Assembly (NCBI RefSeq): GCF_050586465.1
Contig: NZ_JBOCEG010000003.1
Coordinates: 186,001-250,000 of the forward strand
DNA: 64,000 nucleotides
Direction: 5' to 3'
Source: CAJXYS01 sp913063035
Lineage (GTDB): Bacteria > Pseudomonadota > Alphaproteobacteria > Rhodobacterales > Rhodobacteraceae
Of the stretch, positions 33,564 to 41,792 are shown in pieces; position 1 is the first letter of the stretch; each line of letters opens with the position of its first letter. The notes beneath the pieces are model-generated. The model searched no databases. It was not told the DNA's origin and saw only the letters and a program-made list of their open reading frames with translations. Made by a program: the position numbers and the translations under genes.

Positions 33564-34271
33564 TCAATCTGCGCCGTGCCACCGCAGGTCTGCCCAGACC
33601 GGCAGGTGATCGGAGGCCTGCCGCGCGGCGGCGCCTTCCTCGACGCCCGCGTCCCAGAGGGTGATCTCGGGGCCGGTGGCGATGCGGTCGAGCGCGGCCA
33701 TGGGCTGGGCGGCATGAAAGCTGCGCCCCGGCGCGTGCCAGTCGTAGCCGGCCGCCAGCGGCGCCAGCGCGCCGAGAACGCTCCACTCGTTGAAATCGCC
33801 GAGGATGACCGTCGGCATGGCCGGGCGGGCGCCCAGCGTGTCGGCGAGGGTCGCGGCCTGCGCCTGCCGGAACCGGCGCACGAGCGCCAGGTGGGCACCG
33901 ATCACGCGCAGCGCACGGCCGCGGATCTCGAGCTCGGCCAGAACGGCGCCGCGCGGCTCCAGATGGGGCAGGTTCAGCCGCTCGGCATGGCGCACCCGGG
34001 TGCCCTTGCGTACCAGCAGCGCGTTGCCGTGCCAGCCGAGGCTGACGTCGTTGGCGGCCAGCGTCACCGGTTCCATGTCGGAATGGATGTCGATCATCCG
34101 CCGCGGCAGGGCGGACGGCCGCGGGCCGAGGCGGCGGTCGGCCTCCTGCAGCGCCACGATATCCGCCTCGAGATCAGAGACGATGTCGAGCACGCGGCCG
34201 GGCTTGCGCTGGCGGTCGAGCCCGACGCATTTGCGGATGTTGTAGGTGGCGACGCGAAACCTGTCGGACAT
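33564..34271 (-). CDS. Endonuclease/exonuclease/phosphatase family protein
   Basis: A 235-residue protein with the DNase I-like (EEP) fold. Motifs: VATYNIRKC near the N-terminus, VALQEADRR (metal-binding Glu), VIGAHLALV, VILGDFNEWS (catalytic Asp-Phe-Asn) and ASDHLPVWAD (final Asp-His). It lacks a signal peptide, so it is cytoplasmic. The family includes nucleases, sphingomyelinases and phosphatases; the substrate is not deducible. The ATG at 34271 was chosen over that at 34358 since MSDRFRVATYN is the natural start. It is transcribed in the same direction as the buf operon but separated by a promoter-like gap. Confidence 0.85.
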   Translation of the reverse strand: MSDRFRVATYNIRKCVGLDRQRKPGRVLDIVSDLEADIVALQEADRRLGPRPSALPRRMIDIHSDMEPVTLAANDVSLGWHGNALLVRKGTRVRHAERLNLPHLEPRGAVLAELEIRGRALRVIGAHLALVRRFRQAQAATLADTLGARPAMPTVILGDFNEWSVLGALAPLAAGYDWHAPGRSFHAAQPMAALDRIATGPEITLWDAGVEEGAAARQASDHLPVWADLRWHGAD

Positions 34272-34332
34272 GGGCCACATATGGGGATGCCGGGTCCGCG
34301 TCAAAAGCCCGGCCCCCGCGACACGGCGTCCC

Positions 34333-35151
34333 TCAGCCGACGAAGGCCTTTTCCACAACGTATTCGGCGGGTTCGGAGTTGGACCCCTCGGTCAGGCCGA
34401 AGCCCTCGAGAATCGCCTTCATGTCCATGTTGAGTCCCATCGACCCGCAGACCATTGCGCGGTCCGCCTCGACCGAGATCGGCGGCACGCCCAGCGTCTC
34501 GAAGATCTCGCCCGATTTCAGCTTGTCGGTGATGCGGCCCATCTCGGGGCTGTCCTCGCGGGTGGTGGTGGGGAAATACCGGAGCTTGGCCTGCGCCTCT
34601 TCGCCCACCAGCGGGTCGTCCAGCGTCTTGGCGACGAGATCCTTGCCATAGGCCAGCCCGCTCGCCGTGCGGGTGGTGTGGGTCAGGATCACCTGGTCGT
34701 AGCGTTCATAGGTGTCGGGGTCGCGGATGAGCGAGGCGAAGGGCGCGATGCCGGTGCCGGTGGCGAAGAACCAGATCCGCTTGCCGGGCAGCAGCGCGTC
34801 GAGCACCAGTGTTCCCACCGGCTTCGGCCGCAGGATGATCTGGTCGCCGGGCTGGATATGCTGCAGCCGCGAGGTCAGCGGGCCGTCCTGCACCTTGATC
34901 GAGTAGAATTCCAGCTCCTCGTCCCAGGCCGGCGAGGCGATGGAATAGGCGCGCATGATCGGTTTGCCGTCCTCGCCCGGCAGCCCGATCATCACGAATT
35001 CGCCCGAGCGGAAGCGCAGCGAGCGGGGCCGCGTCACGCGGAACGAGAACAGCCTGTCGTTCCAGTGCTGGACCTCGGTCACGGTCTGGGCGTCGGGCAT
35101 GGTCGGGACGGGCTTTGCGGTGTCTTTGCTCACGGTGGCCTGTTCGTTCAT
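34333..35151 (-). CDS. fpr: Ferredoxin/flavodoxin-NADP reductase
   Basis: A 272-residue FAD enzyme. MRAYSIASPAW is the FAD-binding RxYS motif, FATGTGIAPFASLI the NADP-binding start and MVCGSMGLNMDM the distal NADP site. The C-terminal EYVVEKAFVG is the short FPR-type end. The short N-terminal extension (MNEQATVSKDTAK) is variable. It is the last gene of the cysteine operon by position (50 bases after the DUF934 gene) and could supply reduced ferredoxin to sulfite reductase, though it also serves oxidative stress in relatives. Confidence 0.93.
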   Translation of the reverse strand: MNEQATVSKDTAKPVPTMPDAQTVTEVQHWNDRLFSFRVTRPRSLRFRSGEFVMIGLPGEDGKPIMRAYSIASPAWDEELEFYSIKVQDGPLTSRLQHIQPGDQIILRPKPVGTLVLDALLPGKRIWFFATGTGIAPFASLIRDPDTYERYDQVILTHTTRTASGLAYGKDLVAKTLDDPLVGEEAQAKLRYFPTTTREDSPEMGRITDKLKSGEIFETLGVPPISVEADRAMVCGSMGLNMDMKAILEGFGLTEGSNSEPAEYVVEKAFVG

Positions 35152-35200
35152 GTCTGTCGCTGCGCGCACGCGGCGCACATCCCTTTTACGTGTTTCGGGC

Positions 35201-35644
35201 TCAGGCGGAAACCCGCGCGAATTGGCGCAGGCGGGCCTGGTAGTCATGGGCGGTCCAGTCGGCCCGGAAAAGCCACTGGTCCTCGGGCTGGCGGCGGGCC
35301 AGGTCGTCGTCGATCTCCACCTCGTCGAAGCCGGCGCGGCGGATCATCGTGTACTGGTCGGCCAGCACATGGCCCGCGGCCCGCAGCCGGCCGGCATAGC
35401 CCAGGTCGCGCAGCCGCCGGGCCAGGGTGAAGCCGCGCCCGTCGGCGAAGCTGGGGAAGGCGATCCGGATCAGCGCCGGCCCGTCCAGCAGGTTGCCCAG
35501 CGTTTCGGGGTCGGTGTCGCTGGGCACGCTGACGGCCAGCGGGCCGCCGTCGCGGCCGTCGCCGGTGTCGAAGGCCTCGAGCGGCAGGAACCCATGCGCC
35601 CAGTCCTCGGGGGCGAAGCCGGTGTCGGTGACGATGACGGTCAT
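35201..35644 (-). CDS. DUF934 protein of the sulfate-reduction operon
   Basis: A 147-residue protein starting MTVIVTDTGFAPEDW. The conserved DUF934 run includes PSDTDPETLGNLLDG, ALIRIAFPSFADGRGFTLAR and RLRAAGHVLADQYTMIRRAG. DUF934 proteins occur next to CysH/CysI in alpha- and betaproteobacteria and are thought to support sulfite reduction (CysX-like, perhaps electron transfer). The ATG overlaps the cysH stop (ATGA). The exact function is unknown. Confidence 0.9.
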   Translation of the reverse strand: MTVIVTDTGFAPEDWAHGFLPLEAFDTGDGRDGGPLAVSVPSDTDPETLGNLLDGPALIRIAFPSFADGRGFTLARRLRDLGYAGRLRAAGHVLADQYTMIRRAGFDEVEIDDDLARRQPEDQWLFRADWTAHDYQARLRQFARVSA

Positions 35645-36396
35645 CTGCTCTCTCCTCTCGGCGGGGCGTCGCGCCGGGCCTGCCCGTTGACGAAGTGAAT
35701 GCCGCATTCCTGCTTGGCCTGTCCGCGCCAGCGCCCGGCGCGCGGGTCCTCGCCGGGGCGGACCCGGGTCGTGCAGGGGCGGCAGCCGATGGACGGGTAG
35801 CCGCGCGCCGCCAGCGGGTGCCGGGGCAGGGCGTTGTTGTCCATGTAGGCACGCAGGTCGTCGCGCGACCAGTGCGCCAGCGGGTTGATCTTGATCCGCC
35901 GGCCGTCCTCGCTCTCGAAGAGGTCGAGGCTGGCGCGGGTCGCGCCCTGGTAGCGCTTGCGCCCGGTGATCCACGCGTCGAACCCCTCGAGCGCCCGGGC
36001 CAGCGGCCGCGTCTTGCGCAGCGCGCAGCAGGCATCCGGGTCGCGCCGGTGCAAGAGCGCGTCCGGATCCTCGGCGAAGATCGCGCCCCGGTCGGGGCGG
36101 ATCACGCGCAGATCCGTCAGCCTCAGCCGGTCGGCGAGATCACGCTGGTAGTGCATGGTTTCCTCGAACAGCATCTCGGTGTCGATAAAGAGCACCGGCG
36201 TCGTCCGGTCCATGATCGAGATCAAATGCAGCAGCACGACCGACTCGGCCCCGAAGGAAGAGACCAGCGCGACGCGGCCGACTTCCGGGTCGCCCAGCGC
36301 GTGTTCCAGCACCGAGACGGCGCCGTGGCCGCGGTAGCGCGCGTTCAGCTCGGCCGCGCGCTCCGCCACCGGGCGCAGGGGGGCTTCAAGCGGCAC
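35641..36396 (-). CDS. cysH: Phosphoadenylyl/adenylyl-sulfate reductase
   Basis: A 251-residue reductase making sulfite from activated sulfate. RVALVSSFGAESVVLLHL is the P-loop-like PPi motif. The pairs Cys123-Cys124 (DACCALRK) and Cys205/Cys208 (SIGCRPCTT) bind a [4Fe-4S] cluster, the mark of the APS-reducing type (APS directly, without PAPS). The C-terminal KQECGIHF holds catalytic Cys231. It overlaps the cysI 3' end by 11 bases and the DUF934 start by 4. The cluster-binding cysteines favour APS reductase over PAPS reductase. Confidence 0.94.
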   Translation of the reverse strand: MPLEAPLRPVAERAAELNARYRGHGAVSVLEHALGDPEVGRVALVSSFGAESVVLLHLISIMDRTTPVLFIDTEMLFEETMHYQRDLADRLRLTDLRVIRPDRGAIFAEDPDALLHRRDPDACCALRKTRPLARALEGFDAWITGRKRYQGATRASLDLFESEDGRRIKINPLAHWSRDDLRAYMDNNALPRHPLAARGYPSIGCRPCTTRVRPGEDPRAGRWRGQAKQECGIHFVNGQARRDAPPRGESR

Positions 36397-38065
36397 GGGA
36401 GCGGTCCTTTCGCGGTTCGCTTTCGGGATAGAGCGCGGCCTTGAAAGGCGCGGCGCCCAGCCGGCGGTAGGCCTCGAGGAAGGTCTCGTCCGGGCCGTCG
36501 CGCAGCTCGAGATAGGCCAGGATCAGCCGCTCGACCGCCGGCACGATCTCGTCGGCCGCGAAACCTGGCCCCGCGCGGGTGCCGATGGCGGCGGTCTCGG
36601 TCCCGTCGCCGCCGAGCGTGACCTGGTAGTTCTCCACCCCCGCGCGGTCGAGCCCGAGAATGCCGATATGGCCGACGTGATGGTGGCCGCAGGCGTTGAT
36701 GCAGCCCGAGATCTTGATCTTGAGCGGTCCGGCCGCCCGCTCGATCCCGAGCGCGTCGAGGCGTTGCGCGATGTCCTGCGCGACGGGGATCGAGCGGGCG
36801 GTCGCGAGGCTGCAGTAATCCATGCCGGGGCAGGCGATGATGTCGGAGGCGAGGCCGATATTCGCCGTGCCGAGCCCCGCGTCCCGCAGCGCGGCATGGA
36901 CCGCCGGGATCTCGGCCAGGGGGACATGCGGCAGGATCATGTTCTGCTCGTGGCTGATGCGCAGCGCGCCATGGCCATGGCGTTCCGCGAGATCGGCCAT
37001 GACGCGCATCTGCGCGGCCGTCGCGTCGCCCGGCGTCGCGCCATGGGCCTTGAGACTGATCGAGACGATGCCGTAGCCCGGATGGCGATGCGCCGCGACA
37101 TTGGTGTCCGTCCAGGCCCGGAAGACCGGGTCGGCCTCGCGCGCCGCGTGGTAGGGCGCCGGGTCCGCGTCGCGGAAGGCGGGCGGGGCGAACTGTGCCG
37201 CGATCGCCGCGAGCCAGTCGCGGTCGGCGCCGCCGAAGGCCGCGCGGCGGCGCGGGAACTCGGCCTCGACCAGGTCGCGGATCGCGTCGATGCCGTGTTC
37301 GTGGACGGTGATCTTGATCCGCGCCTTGAACTTGTTGTCGCGCCGTCCGAGCAGGTTGTAGGTCGCGAGGATGGCCTCCAGATAGGGCAGCAGGTCCGCC
37401 TCGGGCAGGAAGTCGCGCAGCACCTTGCCGATCATCGGCGTCCGGCCGAGCCCGCCGCCCAGGATCACCTCGAAGCCGGGCGCCCCGTCGCGCGTGACCA
37501 TCCGCAGCCCGATGTCATGGGCGCGTGTCACGGCGCGGTCGTTGGGGCTGCCGGTGATCGCGATCTTGAACTTGCGTGGCAGGAACTGGAATTCCGGGTG
37601 ATCGGTCGACCATTGCCGGATCAGCTCGGCCACCGGGCGCGGGTCGGCGATCTCGTCCGCCGCGGCGCCGGCGAAATGGTCGGCGGTGACGTTGCGGATC
37701 GTGTTGCCGCTGGTCTGGATCGCGTGCATCCCGACGTCGGCCAGCGCCTCAAGCATGTCGGGAACGTCGTGAAGACGCGGCCAGTTGAACTGCACGTTCT
37801 GACGCGTGGTGAAATGGCCATAGCCCTTGTCCCAGCGATCGGCGATCATGGCCAGCTGGCGCATCTGCCCCGGGTTCAGCGTGCCGTAGGGGATCGCGAC
37901 CCGCAGCATGTAGGCATGGAGCTGCAGGTAGAGCCCGTTCATCAGCCGGAGCGGCTTGAACTCTTCCTCGGTAAGGCTGCCGTCGAGCCGGCGCGCCACC
38001 TGCGCGCGGAATTGCGCGACGCGGGCGCGGACGAAGGCCGCGTCGAAGGCGGTGTAGTCATACAT
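36386..38065 (-). CDS. cysI: Sulfite reductase, siroheme/[4Fe-4S] hemoprotein (CysI-type)
   Basis: A 559-residue nitrite/sulfite reductase-family enzyme reducing sulfite to sulfide. The cluster/siroheme cysteines fit C-x5-C (Cys412, Cys418 in ACPGMDYCSLA) and C-x3-C (Cys455, Cys459 in SGCINACGHHH). YGHFTTRQNVQFNW marks the N-terminal half. The internal repeat of the family is seen. The operon with cysG and cysH argues for sulfite over nitrite. Start ATG 38065 lies within the DUF2849 3' end and has a GGAGAC site; an ATG at 38089 is less likely. Electrons probably come from ferredoxin or the DUF934 partner, since no CysJ is present. Confidence 0.92.
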   Translation of the reverse strand: MYDYTAFDAAFVRARVAQFRAQVARRLDGSLTEEEFKPLRLMNGLYLQLHAYMLRVAIPYGTLNPGQMRQLAMIADRWDKGYGHFTTRQNVQFNWPRLHDVPDMLEALADVGMHAIQTSGNTIRNVTADHFAGAAADEIADPRPVAELIRQWSTDHPEFQFLPRKFKIAITGSPNDRAVTRAHDIGLRMVTRDGAPGFEVILGGGLGRTPMIGKVLRDFLPEADLLPYLEAILATYNLLGRRDNKFKARIKITVHEHGIDAIRDLVEAEFPRRRAAFGGADRDWLAAIAAQFAPPAFRDADPAPYHAAREADPVFRAWTDTNVAAHRHPGYGIVSISLKAHGATPGDATAAQMRVMADLAERHGHGALRISHEQNMILPHVPLAEIPAVHAALRDAGLGTANIGLASDIIACPGMDYCSLATARSIPVAQDIAQRLDALGIERAAGPLKIKISGCINACGHHHVGHIGILGLDRAGVENYQVTLGGDGTETAAIGTRAGPGFAADEIVPAVERLILAYLELRDGPDETFLEAYRRLGAAPFKAALYPESEPRKDRSRAA

Positions 38066-38366
38066 CGCGGGTCTCCGCTTGCTTGCCATGAGGGTAGTTG
38101 GACGGGCCCTGCGCGCGGCATCGCTCGCGGAAATGGACGGGCATGGGGCCGGCGGGGCCGGGGCGCGCCTCGGCGAGATAGGCGCCGACGACGGTGCCCG
38201 TCTGCGCGGCGGCCTCGGCCAGCCGCGCCGCGGCCCGGTCCGGATCCTCGATCAGCTCGGCCTCGGCGTGGTGGCGTGACCAGTGGCCGCCCGGCGTCAG
38301 GTAGACGACGTCGCCCGCGACCAGGGCGTTGGCGGTGACGACCTGCGGGGTAAAGGGGCGGCTCAT
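38058..38366 (-). CDS. DUF2849 protein
   Basis: A 102-residue protein starting MSRPFTPQVVTANALVAGDVVYL. DUF2849 is a small alphaproteobacterial family found between cysG and the sulfite reductase gene. The TPGGHWSRHHAEAELIEDP and GAYLAEARPGPAGPMPVHFRE runs match the family. No catalytic motif is evident. It overlaps cysG by 4 and cysI by 8 bases, so it is strictly co-translated. Its role in sulfite reduction is unproven. Confidence 0.88.
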   Translation of the reverse strand: MSRPFTPQVVTANALVAGDVVYLTPGGHWSRHHAEAELIEDPDRAAARLAEAAAQTGTVVGAYLAEARPGPAGPMPVHFRERCRAQGPSNYPHGKQAETRDV

Positions 38367-39754
38367 GACAGCGCCTCCTCGCGGGCGGGCAGGGCCGGGG
38401 TCCCGGCGCGCCGCGGCGCCAGCCCCAGAAGGATCACCGCCGGCCCGTCCAGCGCGGCCGCGGCCAGGTCGGCGGGCAGGGCGGCGAGGGTGGTCGCCAG
38501 GTTGCGGGCCTCGGGCCGGCTGGCGTTTTCCACCACCGTGACCGGCGTTGCCGGGTCGGCCCCGTGCATCAGCAGCCGGCCCTGCAGGAACCGCGCCGCG
38601 CGCTTGCCCATGTAGACGGCGGCGACCGCGCCGGGGCGCGCCAGCGCGCGCCAGTCCTGTTCCGCGAAGCCCTTGACGTCATGGCCGGTCAGCAAGCGCA
38701 GATCGGCGTTCCGGCCGCGCCGCGTCAGCGACTGCCCGAGCCCGGCCACCGCCGCGCTGGCCGCGGTGATGCCGGGCACGATCGACCAGCCGATCCCGGC
38801 CGCGTCCAGCGCCTCGGCCTCGTCGTCGAGCCGGCCGAAGATGCCCGGGTCGCCGGATTTGAGCCGCACGACCTGCGCCCCGGCGCGGGCCTCGGCGACC
38901 ATCAGCGCGTTGATGTCCTCTTGCGCCCAGGCGGGGCCGAAACCTTCCTTGCCGGCGGCGACGATGCGGGCCTCGCGGCGGGCGAGTTCCAGGATTTCCG
39001 GCGCCACGAGCCGGTCGTGGATCACCACGTCAGCCTCGTGCAGCGCCTTGCGCGCCTTAAGCGTCAGCAGGTCAGGGTCGCCCGGGCCGGCCCCCACCAG
39101 CGCCACGTGGCCCGGGCGCGTCGCATGGCCGAGATGGGTGTCGAGCAGCGCGGTGAGCGCCGTTTCGCCATCGGCCCCCGCCGCCAGCGCGCACGGCCCG
39201 GCCCGGAAATACCAGTCCGACCAGAAGTCGCGCCGCGGGCGTCCGGGGGCCAGGCGCTCGGCCCGGTCCCGGAAGGCCTTGCCGATCCGGGCCAGGTGGC
39301 CGAGCACGGGGGAGAGCTTCGCCTCGAGATCGGCCTTGATGGCGCGCGCGAGCACGGGCGCGGCGCCCTCGGTGCAGATGGCCACGGTGACGGGATCGCG
39401 ATCGACGATCGCCGGGGTAATGAACTGGCTGGCCGCGAGATTGTCGACCACGTTGACGAGCGCGCCCTCGGCCCGGGCGCATGCGGCGCTGCGGGCGTCC
39501 TCGGCGTCGTCCTCGTCGGCGGCATAGAACAGCCGCGCCCCCGAGACGTCGCCCGGCGCCAGTCTCCGGCGGTGGAGAGAGAGGCGCCCCTCCGCCGCCC
39601 AGCCCGCGATCTCGGGGGCGGGATCCGGGCTGTAGACCTCGAGCGCGGCCCCGGTCTTCATCAGCAGCCGCAGCTTCGCCAGCGCCGCGTCGCCGCCGCC
39701 CGACAGAACGACGCGCTGACCGGCCAGATCGAGGAAAACGGGGAAATGTTGCAT
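38363..39754 (-). CDS. cysG: Siroheme synthase (CysG, multifunctional)
   Basis: A 463-residue fusion that turns uroporphyrinogen III into siroheme. The N-terminal third (MQHFPVFLDLAGQRVVLSGGG...) is the precorrin-2 dehydrogenase/ferrochelatase with a Rossmann glycine loop. From about residue 218, VGAGPGDPDLLTLKARKAL starts the uroporphyrinogen methyltransferase domain; LVAPEILELARREA, VVRLKSGDPGIFGR and VPGITAASAAVAGLG follow. Siroheme is the cofactor of the sulfite reductase encoded two genes downstream. It is the first gene of the cys operon and is divergent from an Lrp-type regulator gene. Confidence 0.95.
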   Translation of the reverse strand: MQHFPVFLDLAGQRVVLSGGGDAALAKLRLLMKTGAALEVYSPDPAPEIAGWAAEGRLSLHRRRLAPGDVSGARLFYAADEDDAEDARSAACARAEGALVNVVDNLAASQFITPAIVDRDPVTVAICTEGAAPVLARAIKADLEAKLSPVLGHLARIGKAFRDRAERLAPGRPRRDFWSDWYFRAGPCALAAGADGETALTALLDTHLGHATRPGHVALVGAGPGDPDLLTLKARKALHEADVVIHDRLVAPEILELARREARIVAAGKEGFGPAWAQEDINALMVAEARAGAQVVRLKSGDPGIFGRLDDEAEALDAAGIGWSIVPGITAASAAVAGLGQSLTRRGRNADLRLLTGHDVKGFAEQDWRALARPGAVAAVYMGKRAARFLQGRLLMHGADPATPVTVVENASRPEARNLATTLAALPADLAAAALDGPAVILLGLAPRRAGTPALPAREEALS

Positions 39755-39801
39755 GGGGGATCCTTCCGGCTGTTCTTGCGCCGAAAGTAGAACAATATTC
39801 C

Positions 39802-39833
39802 CCTAATTGACCATAACGGGCTGGCAATTAAGG
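39802..39833. promoter_or_regulatory. Candidate operator between cysG and the Lrp-type regulator gene
   Basis: CCTAATTG (39802-39809) and CAATTAAGG (39825-39833) are near-perfect inverted repeats (one extra A) separated by 15 bases. The region is AT-rich compared with the genome, a plausible shared promoter for the cys operon (leftward) and the regulator gene (rightward). Confidence 0.45.
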
Positions 39834-39894
39834 AAGCTGTACTATAATAACTCTCACAAAGAGCTGTTTTTCCCCATGAGCCGTGGAGGCACGA

Positions 39895-40356
39895 ATGCCC
39901 GTCCAACTCGATGCGATCGACCGGAAAATCCTCGCGGAGCTCCAGGAGGATGCGAGCCAGTCGCTCGACGAGATCGCGCGCAAGGCCGGTTCCTCCAAGA
40001 CGCCGGTCTGGAACCGGATTCGCAAGCTGCGCGAGGCCGGGGTGATCGGACGCCAGACCGTCCTGGTCGATCCCGAGAAGCTGGGCTTCGAGGCCTGCTT
40101 CTTCGTGCTGATCCGCACCTCGGAACACGAGGCCGACTGGCAGGCGCGGTTCCTCGCCGCGCTGCAGGCCCGCCCCGAGGTGCTGGAGGCCCACCGGCTC
40201 GCCGGCGAGATCGACTACATCCTCAAGGTCCGGGTGCCGAACGCGCGCGCCTATGACGACTTCTACCAGGCGCTCATCTCGGAGGTGAAGATCTACAACG
40301 TCACCGCACTGCTCTCGATGGAAGAGATCAAGTCGACCACCGCGCTGCCGGTCTGA
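39895..40356 (+). CDS. Lrp/AsnC-family regulator, divergent from cysG
   Basis: A 153-residue regulator. The N-terminal helix-turn-helix reads LDAIDRKILAELQEDASQSLDEIARKAG...WNRIRKLREAGVI, and the C-terminal RAM ligand-binding domain follows (EVLEAHRLAGEIDYILKV, YNVTALLSMEEIK). Start: MPVQLDAIDRK at 39895 with a GGAGG site; the GTG at 39883 is an alternative. Divergence from cysG-cysI-cysH makes it a candidate cysteine/sulfate assimilation regulator. A terminator hairpin follows. Confidence 0.88.
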   Translation: MPVQLDAIDRKILAELQEDASQSLDEIARKAGSSKTPVWNRIRKLREAGVIGRQTVLVDPEKLGFEACFFVLIRTSEHEADWQARFLAALQARPEVLEAHRLAGEIDYILKVRVPNARAYDDFYQALISEVKIYNVTALLSMEEIKSTTALPV

Positions 40357-40370
40357 ATGCGCGCGCCTGC

Positions 40371-40396
40371 GGCGCGCAAGCCTCTTCTTGCGCGCC
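40371..40396 (+). terminator. Hairpin after the Lrp-type gene
   Basis: GGCGCGCAAG (40371-40380) and CTTGCGCGCC (40387-40396) form a perfect 10-bp stem with loop CCTCTT. No long U tract follows. Its place 15 bases past the stop suggests transcript end. Confidence 0.6.
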
Positions 40397-40417
40397 CGTC
40401 CCGGGCGCGCGGCCTTC

Positions 40418-40480
40418 GGCGAGGATACTTGCCCCACTTGGAGGAGGCGTGTCGTTCCATGTGGCGGAAATATCCCCGCC
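40418..40480. repeat. Inverted pair of the interspersed repeat between convergent genes
   Basis: A left arm beginning GGCGAGGATACTTGCC (40418-40442) and a right arm ending GGAAATATCCCCGCC (40456-40480) are imperfect inverted repeats: 20 of 25 positions match on opposite strands. Each arm resembles the single copies at 1345 and 58078. The pair lies between the Lrp-type gene and the leftward P450 gene, and can fold as a long hairpin. Confidence 0.6.
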
Positions 40481-40494
40481 GGAGGCATGGAATC

Positions 40495-41685
40495 TCAGCG
40501 CGTCACGGTCAGGCGTTCGAGGCCGTGGAAATGGTAGAGATCGGCATAGACCGGCGGCGCGGCCAGGGCCAGGTCCGGGCATCTCTCGAACAGGATCGGC
40601 AGCGCGACGCGCAGCTCGAGCCGCGCCAGCGGCGCGCCGACGCAGAAATGAAGCCCGGCGCCGAAACTCGCATTCGGCCGCACGGCCCGCACCGGGTCGA
40701 ACCGGTCCGGCGCGGTCCAGACCGCCGGGTCCCGGTTCGCGGCGGCCAGCAGCAGGCCGATTTCCTCGCCCCGCGCGATCTCGTGGCCGAAGAGCTCCAT
40801 GTCCTCGTAGGCGAAGCGGGTGAAGAGATGGAGCGGCGGGTCGAAGCGCAGGATCTCCTCGATCGTGGCGTCGATCGCCCCGGGCGCGAGCAGGCGGGCG
40901 GGGTCGAACCCGCTCTCGCAGATCGCGCGCACCCCGTTACCGATGGTGTGGACGGTGGCCTCGTGACCGGCGTTGAGCAGCAGGATGCAGGTCGAGACCA
41001 GCTCGTCTGTCGAGAGCCGGTCACCGGCCTCTTCGGCGGCGATCAGCTGGGTGAGCAGGTCGTCGCCCGGCGCGGCGCGCCGCGCCGCGATATGATCGCC
41101 GAGGAAGGCCGAGAAGTCGGCGGCGGCGCGCGCGGCGGCGTCCTCGGTCGCGCGGGTGCGGCGGGCCTGGTACATCGCCACCATGTCATGCGACCAGGCC
41201 AGCAGGTCGTCGGCGCGCGCCTCGGGCACGCCGAGGAGGCGTGCGATGACGATCACCGGAAGCCGTTCCGCGAAGGCGGGCAGAAGGTCGAAGGCCGCGC
41301 CCGTCGCCGGGAAGGCGTCGATCAGGTCGTGGGCGAGCGCCGCGATCTCGGGGGCCAGCGCCGCGATGCGGCGGCTGGTGAAGGCCCGCAGCACGAGCCC
41401 GCGCAGACGCGTATGGGCCGGCGGCTCGCGTTCCAGCATCGAATGCGCCTCGACGGCCTCGAAGGCGGCGAGATGTTCGGGGACCGGCGGGCGGAACTCG
41501 GCCGGCTGTTCGCGCCCGAGCCGGCGGTCGCGCAGCAGCGCGTTGACCTCCGCCCAGCCGGCGGCGCAGGGGATGCCGTAATCTTCCCAGAAGAACAGCG
41601 GCCCGGCGCCCCGCGCGCGGTCGTAAAAGGGGTAGGGATCCTGGACGAAGCCGGGCACGGTCGGGGGCTGCGAGAGGCGTTGCAC
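40495..41685 (-). CDS. Cytochrome P450 (soluble, bacterial class)
   Basis: A 396-residue P450. The I-helix is LLNAGHEATVHTIGNG, the ExxR motif EEILRFDPP, and the heme-thiolate loop SFGAGLHFCVGAPLARLE with Cys348. HTRLRGLVLRAFT and REPPAHTR are typical of the C-helix region of class I bacterial P450s (CYP10x-like). It is about 60 residues shorter than the other P450 at 20577 and not closely related to it. No ferredoxin or reductase is adjacent. Substrate unknown. It diverges from the dctB gene with a 107-base gap. Confidence 0.92.
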   Translation of the reverse strand: MQRLSQPPTVPGFVQDPYPFYDRARGAGPLFFWEDYGIPCAAGWAEVNALLRDRRLGREQPAEFRPPVPEHLAAFEAVEAHSMLEREPPAHTRLRGLVLRAFTSRRIAALAPEIAALAHDLIDAFPATGAAFDLLPAFAERLPVIVIARLLGVPEARADDLLAWSHDMVAMYQARRTRATEDAAARAAADFSAFLGDHIAARRAAPGDDLLTQLIAAEEAGDRLSTDELVSTCILLLNAGHEATVHTIGNGVRAICESGFDPARLLAPGAIDATIEEILRFDPPLHLFTRFAYEDMELFGHEIARGEEIGLLLAAANRDPAVWTAPDRFDPVRAVRPNASFGAGLHFCVGAPLARLELRVALPILFERCPDLALAAPPVYADLYHFHGLERLTVTR

Positions 41686-41792
41686 GTTGGGGGCATCCTT
41701 TCCGGGCCCGCCCGGCCTAGCCGAATCGCGCTGGCCATTGCAAGCGCCGCCGCCTAGAGTCCGGAACCCATCGGCACCGCGGGAGGAGACGG

